DNA of 64,000 nucleotides from an uncultured Paenibacillus sp. (GTDB lineage: Bacteria; Bacillota; Bacilli; Paenibacillales; Paenibacillaceae): contig CALAWP010000010.1 in NCBI GenBank assembly GCA_937895345.1, positions 30,857 through 94,856 of the forward strand. The letters are read 5' to 3'. Below are positions 17,824-27,600 of this stretch, one piece after another. Within the stretch, counting starts at the first letter, position 1; the number at the start of each line of letters is the position of its first letter. Made by a program: the position numbers and the translations under genes. The notes below the pieces were generated by a model, which saw only the letters and a program-made list of their open reading frames with translations, was not told where the DNA came from and made no database searches.

Positions 17824-18725
17824 CCAAAGGACAAGCGGCGGAAGGAAAGGCAAACGGCTGGCGAATCCGGCTGATCAATCCCGTCCTGGACAAGGAATTC
17901 AGGCTCCGCATGCGCTCTCCCCGCGCGATGTGGACGCTGTTCTTTTATTTGTTCGCCCTTGGCTTGATGTCGCTCAGCGCCATTTATTTGACGCAGGAGC
18001 TTGCCGGGAGGGGCGGATCGTTCAGACCCGAGGAGAGCCGGTATCTGTTTTATTTTCTCAGTCTTGCGCAGTTGGGCTTAATCGCCTTTATGGCGCCCGG
18101 CTTGACGGCGGGAGTCATTAGCGGCGAGCGTGAGAAGCAGACGCTGAACCTGCTTCTCACGACGCAGCAAAGCTCGGCCACGATCGTGCTGAGCAAGCTG
18201 GTTTCGTCGCTGAGCTTCATGGTGCTGATCGTGGTCAGCACGTTACCGATATACAGCATGATGTTTTTGTACGGGGGCGTATCCCCCAACCAGCTGGCGC
18301 TTGTATTTCTGTACGATTTGTTTATGATGTTTGTGCTCGGCTCTTTCGGCGTTCTGTTTTCGACGCTGCTAAGGCGGACGATGGTGTCGGTGATCGTCAC
18401 TTACGGCGTGACGCTGTTTATGTTTGCGGGCACCGCCATCTTGTTTATGGTGTTGATCGGGATCGTCGAACAGGCTTACCAAGGACAGTCCATATCGTAT
18501 ACGTGGGTCGGCCACGTGCTGGCCTGGAATCCGGCGGTCGGCATGTACAGCATCATGGACCCGTCCGTCAACGACGTCGTATTTTCCGTCAACCGGTGGA
18601 CCGGCGGACCGGCCAATGGACCGCTTATCCCGCTATGGGCGGAGAGCATGATCATTTACGGCTGTCTGTCTTTGCTCGCCTTGTGGATCGCGGTGCGCAA
18701 TTTGCGGCCGCGCCATCGGGCGTAG
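17820..18725 (+). CDS. ABC-2 type transporter permease
   Basis: 301 residues with about six membrane helices. It begins with the NPVLDKEFRLRMRSPRAMW motif, the cytoplasmic entry helix of ABC-2 permeases. The segment GVISGEREKQTLNLLLTT, the usual E-R-E-x-x-T-L coupling motif, contacts the ATPase. It is translated from ATGA overlap with the ATPase gene. As a single permease with a single ATPase it would act as a homodimer. Confidence 0.88.
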   Translation: MTKGQAAEGKANGWRIRLINPVLDKEFRLRMRSPRAMWTLFFYLFALGLMSLSAIYLTQELAGRGGSFRPEESRYLFYFLSLAQLGLIAFMAPGLTAGVISGEREKQTLNLLLTTQQSSATIVLSKLVSSLSFMVLIVVSTLPIYSMMFLYGGVSPNQLALVFLYDLFMMFVLGSFGVLFSTLLRRTMVSVIVTYGVTLFMFAGTAILFMVLIGIVEQAYQGQSISYTWVGHVLAWNPAVGMYSIMDPSVNDVVFSVNRWTGGPANGPLIPLWAESMIIYGCLSLLALWIAVRNLRPRHRA

Positions 18726-18809
18726 CCGGCAATGTATTCGCGGACCTGACGGCCGGAAGAGCGGCAGCGTTAGTAAGGCAGAGCGCCTTGATCCGAAGGA
18801 GGGAGACGG

Positions 18810-20573
18810 ATGGCGAAAGAACCATCGTTGACGCGGCTGTTGACGCCCGTGCGCAATCGGCTTGTCCTGTTCAGGCTGCTGCGGCAGGCGGCGCTCGGTG
18901 TTGCCGGCGGAAGCGTTGCCGGCGCGGCCGTATTGGCGGCCGGCCGCTTGTGGCCGATGGCGCATGCGATGCCGCTGTTTGGGTGCGCCGTGGCTGCGGG
19001 CTTGGCGGCCGGCGCGGCGCTTGGATGGCGAAGGCGGGAGTCGCTGCGGGATGCGGCCAGAACGGTCGATAAGCTCGAAGCCGAAGATGCGGTGACGACC
19101 GCGCTTGACGGGTTGGCCCGATCTGCGGGAGAAGGCGCGGAACGCGAATCCGAAATCGTCAAGCTGCAGCGTATGGACGCCGAAGCGGCCGTTCGGCGGT
19201 TTGCGGAGGGGCTTCGCACGAAGCTCCCCTGGCCGGGCTGGCCGGCTTGGCGGACCTCCGTTATGGCGGGAGCGTCGGCATGGGTCGTCATCGCCGCGCT
19301 GCTGATCGCGCCGAATCCGATGGAGGAGCGGGCCCAGGCGAAGGCGAAAGCGGCCGAAACGATCGGGGAGCTGGAAGAGAAGGCGGAACATATGGCCGAG
19401 GCGGCCAAGCGCGAAGGCTTGTCCGGAGAAGAGGCGGAGGCGCTGCTGCAGCCGCTGGTATCGCTGCGGGAGGCGCTGTCTTCGCCGAACGTCAATTTCG
19501 AAGAAGCGCTGAAGGAGCTTGAAGCGGCCATTCGCGAGCTGGAGCGCGCCGCCGAAGCGGCTTCGCAGGCGGCGTCGCGTCTGGAGGCGGCCGCCAGGGC
19601 GATGGCGGTCGAGCCGAATTTGCGGCCGCTCGGCGAGGCGCTGCAAGCCCGCGACGCCGAGGCCGCGAGAAGCGCGATCGACGACTTGCGGTCGCGCATG
19701 AAGGAGCTGTCGCCGGAGGAGCGCGAATCGCTGGCGGAAGCGCTGGAGCGGCTCGCGGCCGAGCAGCCGCGGGAAGCCGCCGCCGAGGAGCTGGCGGCGG
19801 CTTTGAAGGAAGCGGCGCGGCAGGTGCGCGCCGAAAGCGAAGGGGAGGCGGAGGCCGATCCGAACGGCGACGGCCTTGCCGCTCTGGAGGAAGCGCTCGC
19901 CCGCGCACTGACGCAAGGCGAGCTGGAGCGGCTCGCGCGCGAGATGTCCGGCAGCCTGGCGGAAGCCGGACGGCAGCTCGCGGCGCGGCAAGGGCTGCCG
20001 GCGCCTGCAGGCTTGTCCGAAGCCGGAGCGGCGGGCTCAGGGACCGCGACCGGCGGCGGAACGGGCGGACAGGGCGGCTCCGGCGGCGAATCGGGAGCTT
20101 CCGGGGCGGCAGGCTCCGGTGAGGGTGCAAGCGAAGGCGATTCCGGCATTTCCGGCAGCGGAGGGTCCGGAGCCGGCGGAACGGGCAGCGAAGGACAAGG
20201 TGCGGGCGGCGGCGAAGGCGCCGGCGGAGGAGGAAACGGCAGCGGAACCGGATCCGGCACCGGCGCTGGCGGAACCGGTGCCGTTCATGGCCAAGGCTCC
20301 GGGGCGGGAACGGGAACCGGCAGCCGGAAGCTGGTCACGACGCCAAGAACGATGGAAGGCTCCGGCAACGTGCAGAGGGACGGCGGGCCGGCATCCGGCG
20401 GCGAGACGCAGACGGGCGGGCAATCGCCCATGATCGACGGCACGACCAGACCGTACGAGGAAGTATACGGCGAATACGCCGAGGAGGCCAAGCGGTCGAT
20501 CGGCCGTTCCCAGCTGCCTGCCGGCATGCAGGAGAAGGTGAAGCGGTATTTTGACGAAATACAGCCCGAGTGA
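18810..20573 (+). CDS. Membrane-anchored coiled-coil protein with Gly/Ser-rich linker (DUF4175-like)
   Basis: 587 residues behind GGAGGGAGACGG. Helices at ~28-48 and ~53-74, a cytoplasmic-looking helical stretch, and a third helix at ~152-170. Residues ~175-390 are a long charged Ala/Glu-rich coiled coil. Residues ~395-505 are low-complexity Gly/Ser/Thr/Ala. A conserved-looking tail follows (YEEVYGEYAEEAKRSIGRSQLPAGM), ending in VKRYFDEIQPE. The topology recalls DUF4175 proteins that accompany MoxR ATPases. The tail with YEEVY and S/P residues could be the part that docks to a partner, but that is inference. Function unknown. Confidence 0.75.
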   Translation: MAKEPSLTRLLTPVRNRLVLFRLLRQAALGVAGGSVAGAAVLAAGRLWPMAHAMPLFGCAVAAGLAAGAALGWRRRESLRDAARTVDKLEAEDAVTTALDGLARSAGEGAERESEIVKLQRMDAEAAVRRFAEGLRTKLPWPGWPAWRTSVMAGASAWVVIAALLIAPNPMEERAQAKAKAAETIGELEEKAEHMAEAAKREGLSGEEAEALLQPLVSLREALSSPNVNFEEALKELEAAIRELERAAEAASQAASRLEAAARAMAVEPNLRPLGEALQARDAEAARSAIDDLRSRMKELSPEERESLAEALERLAAEQPREAAAEELAAALKEAARQVRAESEGEAEADPNGDGLAALEEALARALTQGELERLAREMSGSLAEAGRQLAARQGLPAPAGLSEAGAAGSGTATGGGTGGQGGSGGESGASGAAGSGEGASEGDSGISGSGGSGAGGTGSEGQGAGGGEGAGGGGNGSGTGSGTGAGGTGAVHGQGSGAGTGTGSRKLVTTPRTMEGSGNVQRDGGPASGGETQTGGQSPMIDGTTRPYEEVYGEYAEEAKRSIGRSQLPAGMQEKVKRYFDEIQPE

Positions 20574-20592
20574 CGTCTGGAGGATCGAAGCG

Positions 20593-21579
20593 ATGGAGTT
20601 GAAAGAACAGATGGAGACGGCGGCAGAACGGATTGCCGCCATGAAGCGGGAAATCGGCAAGGTTATCGTCGGCCAGGAGGAAACGGTCGAGCAGCTGCTG
20701 TGGTGTATGATTGCGGGAGGGCACGCGCTGCTGGAAGGGATTCCGGGACTCGGGAAAACGATGCTTGTCCGCACGGTGGCGGATGCCGTCTCGCTGAAAT
20801 TTTCGCGCATTCAGTTTACGCCGGATTTGATGCCGTCCGACATTACGGGGACGACGCTGATCGATTTCGGTTCGCAAGGGGGCGTCATGCAGCGGTTTCA
20901 GCCGGGGCCGCTGTTCGGGAATATCATACTGGCGGATGAAATTAACCGGGCGACGCCCAAGACGCAAAGCGCGCTGCTCGAAGCGATGCAGGAAGGCACG
21001 GTAACGGCCGGCGGCGAAACCCGCGGTCTGCCGCAGCCCTTTTTTGTGCTGGCGACGCAAAATCCGATCGAGCAAGAAGGGACGTATCCGCTGCCCGAAG
21101 CTCAGCTGGACCGTTTTTTGCTGAAAATCGGCGTCGATTATCCGACCCGGGAACAGTTGAAAGAAATTGTGCGGCGCACGACTTCCGCCAGCCTGCCGCA
21201 AGCCCAGACGGTTATGGACGGCGAAGGCCTGGCCGGACTGCAGCGACTGGCCAAGCAGATTCTGGTCGGCGAGGACGTGCTGGAGCTGGCTGTCGGCGTC
21301 GTCATGATGACGCATCCGAAGGAGCCGTCGGCTCCCGAGCCGGTGAAGCGGCACGTCCGTTACGGCGCAGGGCCGAGGGCCGTTCAGGCGCTCGTCGCCA
21401 TCGGCAAAGCCCGCGCCCTGTGCGCAGGCAGGCTTCATGTGTCCTGGAACGACCTGCGCGTCGCGGCGCTGCCCGTGCTGCGCCATCGGCTGATTTTAAA
21501 CTATGAGGCGCAAGCCATGGGCATGACGACCGATGAAATCGTCGGCGCCGTTGCCGATGCGGCCGAGGCCGGCCGATGA
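20593..21579 (+). CDS. MoxR-family AAA+ ATPase
   Basis: 328 residues from ATG 20593, eight bases after GGAGGA; an in-frame TTG at 20551 within the upstream gene lacks such a site. Walker A GIPGLGKT (residues 49-56), the MoxR insert FTPDLMPSDITGT, Walker B ILADEINRA, sensor ATQNPIEQEGTYPLPEAQLDRF, and the lid domain. MoxR proteins act as chaperone-like remodelers on vWA proteins, which here are encoded directly downstream. Translationally coupled to the DUF58 gene (ATGA). Confidence 0.95.
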   Translation: MELKEQMETAAERIAAMKREIGKVIVGQEETVEQLLWCMIAGGHALLEGIPGLGKTMLVRTVADAVSLKFSRIQFTPDLMPSDITGTTLIDFGSQGGVMQRFQPGPLFGNIILADEINRATPKTQSALLEAMQEGTVTAGGETRGLPQPFFVLATQNPIEQEGTYPLPEAQLDRFLLKIGVDYPTREQLKEIVRRTTSASLPQAQTVMDGEGLAGLQRLAKQILVGEDVLELAVGVVMMTHPKEPSAPEPVKRHVRYGAGPRAVQALVAIGKARALCAGRLHVSWNDLRVAALPVLRHRLILNYEAQAMGMTTDEIVGAVADAAEAGR

Positions 21580-22640
21580 GCGGGGATTCGTTGGCCCCGG
21601 GTGGCTTGCCGCCGGTCGTCAAGCCGACGGACGCCATAAAGCTGCTGTTTCCCGAAGCGGGACTGCTCGAACAAGCGGAGCGGCTGGAGCTCGCCTCCGG
21701 CGGCCGGGTAAGAGGCGCAGCGTCCGGCAAGCGGCGTTCCAGCATGCTCGGAGGATCCCAGGAGTTTGCCGATTACCGGCCCTATGCGCACGGCGACGAT
21801 ACGAGAAGAATCGATTGGAACGTCTTCGGGCGTACGCGCAAAGCTTATGTCCGGCAGTACTGGGACGAACAGGAGCTGCATTCGCATCTGTATATTGACG
21901 TATCCCGTTCGATGGCCGCGTTCGGAGAAGGAGACGGCCGCAAGCTGCTGTTCGCCTTAAGGCTGGCGGCATGCGTCGGCTATGCGGCGCTGTGCGGCGA
22001 GGACCGAGTTACGGTCCGCTTCTACGGCCCAACGGGAATGACGGGCCGGTTGCCTTCGCTGCGGGGAAGATGGTCGTCCGGCCGGCTGTTTCAATATTTG
22101 GCGGACGGCGCGCCAACCGCCGGCTATGGAGACGCTTCGGCTGAGCCGGGTACGGACGGCAGCGGCGGAAGGAACGATACAGTTCCGGCTGGAAGCGCCG
22201 GCGTCCTTAACGGCATGGAGTCGGCCGACTCCGATATGTCGCTCCCGTTCCGGCAGCCCGGAGCGCTGCCGAATCGCCCGGGAAGCGCCTGGCTGTTCAC
22301 CGATGCTCTGTTCGAGAAGGGTCTGGAGGAAACGCTGCTGCTGCTGTCTGCGGCGGGTCAAAACGTCGTGCTGGTGCAGCTGCTGTCGCCGGAAGAGCTG
22401 GAACCACCGGTAAGCGGCGAACTGAAGCTGATCGACAGCGAACTGCGGACGGGCAAGGAGGTAGCCGTCTCCGAACGGCTGATATCCGAATACAGGCTTG
22501 CGGTTCGAACTTTCCGGGAGCAAGTTCGGCAAGCCTGCGCGGCGCGCGGCGCCGCCTGCGTCACGCTCGATACGGGCAAGCCTGTGCGGGAGGCGCTTGA
22601 CCGGCTGGTCCGGCAGCATGCGCTAAGGCAAAGACGATAA
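21576..22640 (+). CDS. DUF58 domain protein (vWA-like MoxR partner)
   Basis: 354 residues. The DUF58 core is clear: GSQEFADYRPYAHGDDTRRIDWNV (here split, residues ~60-83), the RTRKAYVRQYWDE strand, and a degenerate MIDAS motif DVSRSMA at residue 108. Between residues ~175 and 230 is a Gly/Asp/Ser-rich insert absent from compact DUF58 proteins. In MoxR operons this protein is thought to be the first client or adapter. Overlaps moxR by 4 bp. Confidence 0.9.
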   Translation: MSGDSLAPGGLPPVVKPTDAIKLLFPEAGLLEQAERLELASGGRVRGAASGKRRSSMLGGSQEFADYRPYAHGDDTRRIDWNVFGRTRKAYVRQYWDEQELHSHLYIDVSRSMAAFGEGDGRKLLFALRLAACVGYAALCGEDRVTVRFYGPTGMTGRLPSLRGRWSSGRLFQYLADGAPTAGYGDASAEPGTDGSGGRNDTVPAGSAGVLNGMESADSDMSLPFRQPGALPNRPGSAWLFTDALFEKGLEETLLLLSAAGQNVVLVQLLSPEELEPPVSGELKLIDSELRTGKEVAVSERLISEYRLAVRTFREQVRQACAARGAACVTLDTGKPVREALDRLVRQHALRQRR

Positions 22641-22703
22641 CGCGGGCGCCGGATCGCATGCCGGCCAATCCGCAACCGACCTCTGAGAAAGGAGGAACAT
22701 GAC

Positions 22704-24695
22704 GTGCAACTACTGTCTGCCGCTTCGGCCTGGTTTGCCGCGGCGCTGCCGGCTATCCTTCTTCTGTATGCGTTAAAGCGCAACTATCGGGATGCCGAAG
22801 TGTCCAGCCATTTGTTATGGAAACGCGTATGGCGCGAACAGGAGGCGAACCGCCCTTGGCAGAAGCTGCGGAACCGCCTCCTGATGCTGATCCAGCTGCT
22901 CGCCGCCGCCCTGCTCGTCTTCGCCCTGATGGAGCCTGTCGTCGGCAAGCCGGCCGCAACGGACGGGCATGCCGTGCTGCTGATCGACAGGTCGTGGAGT
23001 ATGTCGGCATATCCTCCGGACGAGCCGGGAGCAACAGAAAGCGGCGAGGAAGCCGGAGGGCGCTTGACCCGGCTGCAGCTGGCCGTCCAGGAAGCGGCCC
23101 GCTGGCTGGACGAGCAAGCTGGAGAGCGCCCCGTTTCGATCGTGGTTAACGGAAGAGTGCCCGAAGCGCTGGCTATCCGCTCGACGGATTATCGGCAGCT
23201 GAAGGAAACGCTTCGAGAGATCGCGCCTTATTACGGTTACGCGGATAATGCCGCGGCGCTGTCTTTCGCCGATTCGCTTCATCGCGGTGATAGTGGCGGA
23301 GAAACGATCGTGCATACGGACGGTCGGTGGCCGGATGCCGGAGAAGCCGGCGCTCTGCCGCTGCAGGCTCCGGCTCGTCTGGAGCTGGCCGGCGGCGAAG
23401 CCTCCTCCGGCAATGCCGCCGTCTTGTCGTTCGGGATCGAGGCCGCTCCCGGCGGCGGGGAGCTTGCGCGGGGCACGGTGACCGTCCGAAACGACGGCGC
23501 CGAGGACCGCACCCTGCCGCTTGAAGTATGGGCGGTGAACGAAGGGGAGACGCCGCGGCTCGTCCGCGAGCTGGAATTGCACGTTCCGGCCGGCGAATGG
23601 CAAAGCGCCGCCGCGGAAGGACTGCCTCCCGCCGACTATTATGTCGCCCGGCTTGTATCCGACCGCGATGGCGCTGCCGCCGACGATACGGCTTATCAGT
23701 TTCCTTCCGTGGCGGCGGACCGCGAGGTGCTGGTCGTGACGGAGGGAAACCTGTTTTTGGAAAAGGCGCTGCTGCTCGCAGGAGTCCGTCCGGTCCGCAT
23801 CGCCCCGGACGCGAAAGCGCCGGCGGAAAGGGAAGCGGGAGCCGTTGCCTGGATCGTTGCGGACGGAAGCTACGAACGGCTGCTGGAGGACGAAGGCTGG
23901 TCTGCGCTGCTCGGAAGCAAGCCGCTGTGGATTATCGATCATCCTGCCGATGAGAACGGGCGAGTGCCGGTTTCGCCGCACGGCAGCACCGTGAAAGATC
24001 ATCCGGTAACGGCTTATATTACGTTTCAGGATACGCATATCGCCCGGCTGCGCGCGCTGAAGCCGGCGGAAACCGCATGGGGAGAAACGATTATAAGCTA
24101 TGGGGGGCTGCCGGCGATCATCGCCGGAGACGAGAAGGGAATGCCCAGATTGCGCTTTACATTCGCTCTGCACGATTCCGACTTGCCGCTGCGTCCGGAA
24201 TTTCCGGTGCTGGCCGTCCAAGCGGCGGACTGGCTGAGCGGCGGCGCGTCCGGTCATTTGGGGACGGTCGTTGCCGGTCAGACGATCGAGCCGAATTTGC
24301 ACGCCGCTGCGGCGAACGCCTGGTGGGAGCCGGTTGAAGCAGGGCCGGACGATAGCGGACAGGAAGGAAACCGTATGCCGCTGCCGCTTGGCTCCGGCGA
24401 AAGCTACGAAGCGCCGGCGGTTCCCGGGCTTTACCGGCTGACGGAAGCAGATAGCGAGGGAAATCGGCTGAACAGCCGTTATTTGGCGGTCACGGCCGAT
24501 CCCGCCGAGTGGCAGCGGAGCTCGGATCGGCTTTCGCTCGGATCCGCGGGGACAACGGACGTTCCGCTGCCCGGCGATGAGGTAGAGGCGGAACGGAACG
24601 ATGCCGGGCATGCCGCGCCTTTAACCGGATGGATCGCCGGATTGCTGCTGCTCGTGATGGCCGCCGAATGGGAGGTGTACCGTCGTGGGCATTGA
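22704..24695 (+). CDS. BatA-like membrane protein with N-terminal von Willebrand A segment
   Basis: 663 residues starting at GTG 22704, eight bases after AAAGGAGG. N-terminal helix (3-20) and second helix (~57-75) flank the conserved BatA region SSHLLWKRVWREQE. A vWA domain follows with MIDAS DRSWSMS (Asp95). The rest is a long beta-rich extracytoplasmic region with a C-terminal helix (LTGWIAGLLLLVMAAEW), so both ends are in the membrane. Probable metal-dependent adhesion or interaction module acted on by MoxR. Ends 11 bp inside the next gene. Confidence 0.82.
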   Translation: MQLLSAASAWFAAALPAILLLYALKRNYRDAEVSSHLLWKRVWREQEANRPWQKLRNRLLMLIQLLAAALLVFALMEPVVGKPAATDGHAVLLIDRSWSMSAYPPDEPGATESGEEAGGRLTRLQLAVQEAARWLDEQAGERPVSIVVNGRVPEALAIRSTDYRQLKETLREIAPYYGYADNAAALSFADSLHRGDSGGETIVHTDGRWPDAGEAGALPLQAPARLELAGGEASSGNAAVLSFGIEAAPGGGELARGTVTVRNDGAEDRTLPLEVWAVNEGETPRLVRELELHVPAGEWQSAAAEGLPPADYYVARLVSDRDGAAADDTAYQFPSVAADREVLVVTEGNLFLEKALLLAGVRPVRIAPDAKAPAEREAGAVAWIVADGSYERLLEDEGWSALLGSKPLWIIDHPADENGRVPVSPHGSTVKDHPVTAYITFQDTHIARLRALKPAETAWGETIISYGGLPAIIAGDEKGMPRLRFTFALHDSDLPLRPEFPVLAVQAADWLSGGASGHLGTVVAGQTIEPNLHAAAANAWWEPVEAGPDDSGQEGNRMPLPLGSGESYEAPAVPGLYRLTEADSEGNRLNSRYLAVTADPAEWQRSSDRLSLGSAGTTDVPLPGDEVEAERNDAGHAAPLTGWIAGLLLLVMAAEWEVYRRGH

Positions 24696-27600
24696 AATCA
24701 AGTATCCATGGCTGCTCTTGCTGCTGCTGCCGTGGCTGGCGATGATCGGGGTGATGATTCGCTTTACGCCTCGCCTTAGCGGCTTGCGCAAAGGTACGGC
24801 GATTGCCGTCAGGGCATTGACTCTGCTGTTGTTGATCGCCGTTGCGGCCCAGGTGACGCCGTTTCAAGCGGTCAAGCAGCGCAACGTCGTCTTTGTAGCC
24901 GACCGCTCGGCCAGCATGGGGGGCGGCGGCGAGGCCGGGGAATGGATCGCCCGAGCCTGGTCCTCCAAAGCGGACATCGATTACGCCGCCATCGTTGCCT
25001 CGGCCTCGCATTCGGCCGTCGAACGCAGCTTGACCGATGCGCCTCTGCCCTCCGGAGACCGCGTCGTTTTCCGCACGCAGCCGGATGAAGGGTATACCGA
25101 TCTGGCCAAGGGACTGCAGCTCGCTTCCGCCTTGCTGCGCGAGCGGGGCGGCGGAAGAATCGTCTTGCTGTCCGACGGCGAGGAAAACGCGGGCGAAGCC
25201 CGGCGGAGCGCGAGATTGCTGAAGTACGAAGGAATTGCCGTCGATGTTGTCCTGCTCCCCGGAGCCGGCAAGCCGGACGCATCCATCGACCGGTTATCGG
25301 TGCCTTCCATGTTGAAGCAGGGGGAATCGTTTTCGTTTGAAATTACCGTTCAAAGCACGTTTGCCGGGCCCGCCGAACTGAGACTGTTCGCCGACGACAA
25401 ACCGCTGACCGCCTCGCAAGTTCAGCTGGAACGCGGGGAAAACCGGTTTTGGCTGCAAAGCTTGGCACTCGATCCCGGCTTCCACCGGTTCAGGACGGAG
25501 CTTTACGCCGAAGGCGACGAACAGCCGAACAATAACGAGGCTTATGCGTTCAGCCGCGTCAGCGGGCCGCCGACGGTGCTGATCGTTGAAGGCGAGGAAG
25601 GGGCGTCGGCCAATCTGGAAGCCGCTTTGTCCGCTTCCTATATGCTGCACCGGACGATCGCGCCCGAAGCGCTGTCGATGGAATTGGCGGAATATGCGGC
25701 CTACGACAGCATTATTCTAAACAACGTTCCGGCAACGCGAATCGCGGAGCGGCCGATGGAATGGCTGGGCAAGGCGGTCGGCGATTTCGGCGTCGGCCTG
25801 ATTATGGCCGGAGGAAGCGACAGCTTCGGACTCGGCGGATATTTCAAGACGCCGGTCGAACGGGCGCTGCCCGTCTATATGGAGCTGCAGGGCAAAAAGC
25901 AAATGCCGTCGCTCGGCCTCGTGCTCGTTATCGACCGTTCGGGCAGCATGTCGGACGGCAAGCTGGAGCTGGCGAAGGAAGCGGCCATGCGAACGGTCGA
26001 GCTGCTGCGCGACGAGGACAACGTTGGCGTCGTAGCGTTCGACTCCGCACCTTGGTGGGTCGTCGAACCGACCGATCTGGGCGATCGGGAGCAGGTGCTG
26101 GAGCGGATCCGGGGCATTCAAGCGGAAGGCGGCACCGACATTTATCCAGCCCTCAGCGAAGGCTACGAAGCTCTGCTGAAGATGGACGTCCAGCGCAAGC
26201 ATATGATTCTGCTGACGGACGGCCAGTCCGCCGGCGGCAGCTACGACCGGCTGACGGACGGGATGAACGACAACCGAATGACCTTGTCGACGGTTGCCGT
26301 CGGCGCGGATGCCGACCGGCAGCTGCTGAAGCGGCTCGCGGAACAAGCCGGGGGACGATATTATTTCACCCAGGATCAGAGCACGCTGCCCGCCATCTTC
26401 AGCAGGGAAACGGTGCTTATGTCGCGGACGTACATTGTGGACGGCGAATTCGTTCCCGCGGCCGGCAGCGCCGGCAGCTGGAATTCGCTGTGGGCCGGCG
26501 GGCTTCCCGCCGTCAACGCTTATGTCGCTTCCACCGCCAAGGAGCTTGCAGAGGTGGCGTTGTGGACGCCGGACGGCGATCCGCTGCTCGCCCGCTGGAC
26601 ATACGGTTCCGGCCGGACGGCAGCGTGGACGAGCGATTTGAGCGGCCGCTGGGCGCCGGCATGGACGAGCTGGCCGTCGTTTCCGGCCGTCTTTGCCGAA
26701 TGGGTCAAGTGGACGTTTCCCCAATTCGACAGCTCGCTTTATCGAGTTACAGCCAATACGACCGGAACGGGCGCCAAGCTGACGGTGCATGCCGAAGCGG
26801 ACGATCCCGCGCATTCGCAAGGAAAACTGGCGGCAGCCGTGCAGGGCGAGGACGGCCGCAGCGAGATCGTCACCTTGATGCCGATTGCGCCGGGACACTA
26901 CGAAGGCAAGCTGGAGCGGGCGGAGCCGGGCGCGTATTTGGCTCAAATCGGACCGCTGATCGAAACGGAGGAAGGTCCGGCCGTTCAAGGCCGCGCAACG
27001 GCGGGCGTCGTCATTCCGTATTCGCCGGAATACCGGATCGGGTCCGGCGACGGCGGCGAGCTGATGAAGGCGCTGGCTTCCGTTACGGAAGGCCGAGTGC
27101 TGGACCCCGGCGATCCGGCCGGCGCGTTCCGGTTCGCGCCGATGGAACGGCGCGTCCTGCAAGATTGGACCCGGCCGCTGCTCGCGGCGGCCCTGTTGCT
27201 CTGGCTGCTCGATATTGCCGTTCGTCGTCTGTCGCTCCCATGGCGCGCCATCTCGGCCAAGCTGCTGGCGCCAGTTATCCGTCTTACGCATAGAGCGGCG
27301 GTTTCCAGAGAAGCCTCCCCTGCTGCCGCGGCCCATTCGGAGCGACTGCACCGGCTGCACCGGCGGGCGGAGCAGAAAAGAAGGCTGCACGACTCCGGCT
27401 CGGCAGGCGGAGAATCGCGCGGCATTCAGGAGAATGAGCGGGTCCGGTCTTCCGCAAGGCGGGAATCGCCGGACGACGGCCGGCTGCCGCGAGAAACCGC
27501 AACAGCGGAGACGTCAGCCGACGGTCACGGCCGGGCCGTGGACCTCAAGCCGGATACGGACGCCGCCGCCCGGCACGGCAGCCCGGGAGCTTCGGCGGAT

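Noticed and set aside
25717..27390. 557-codon open frame opposite the large vWA protein
   Set aside because: Shadow of a clear MIDAS-containing gene.
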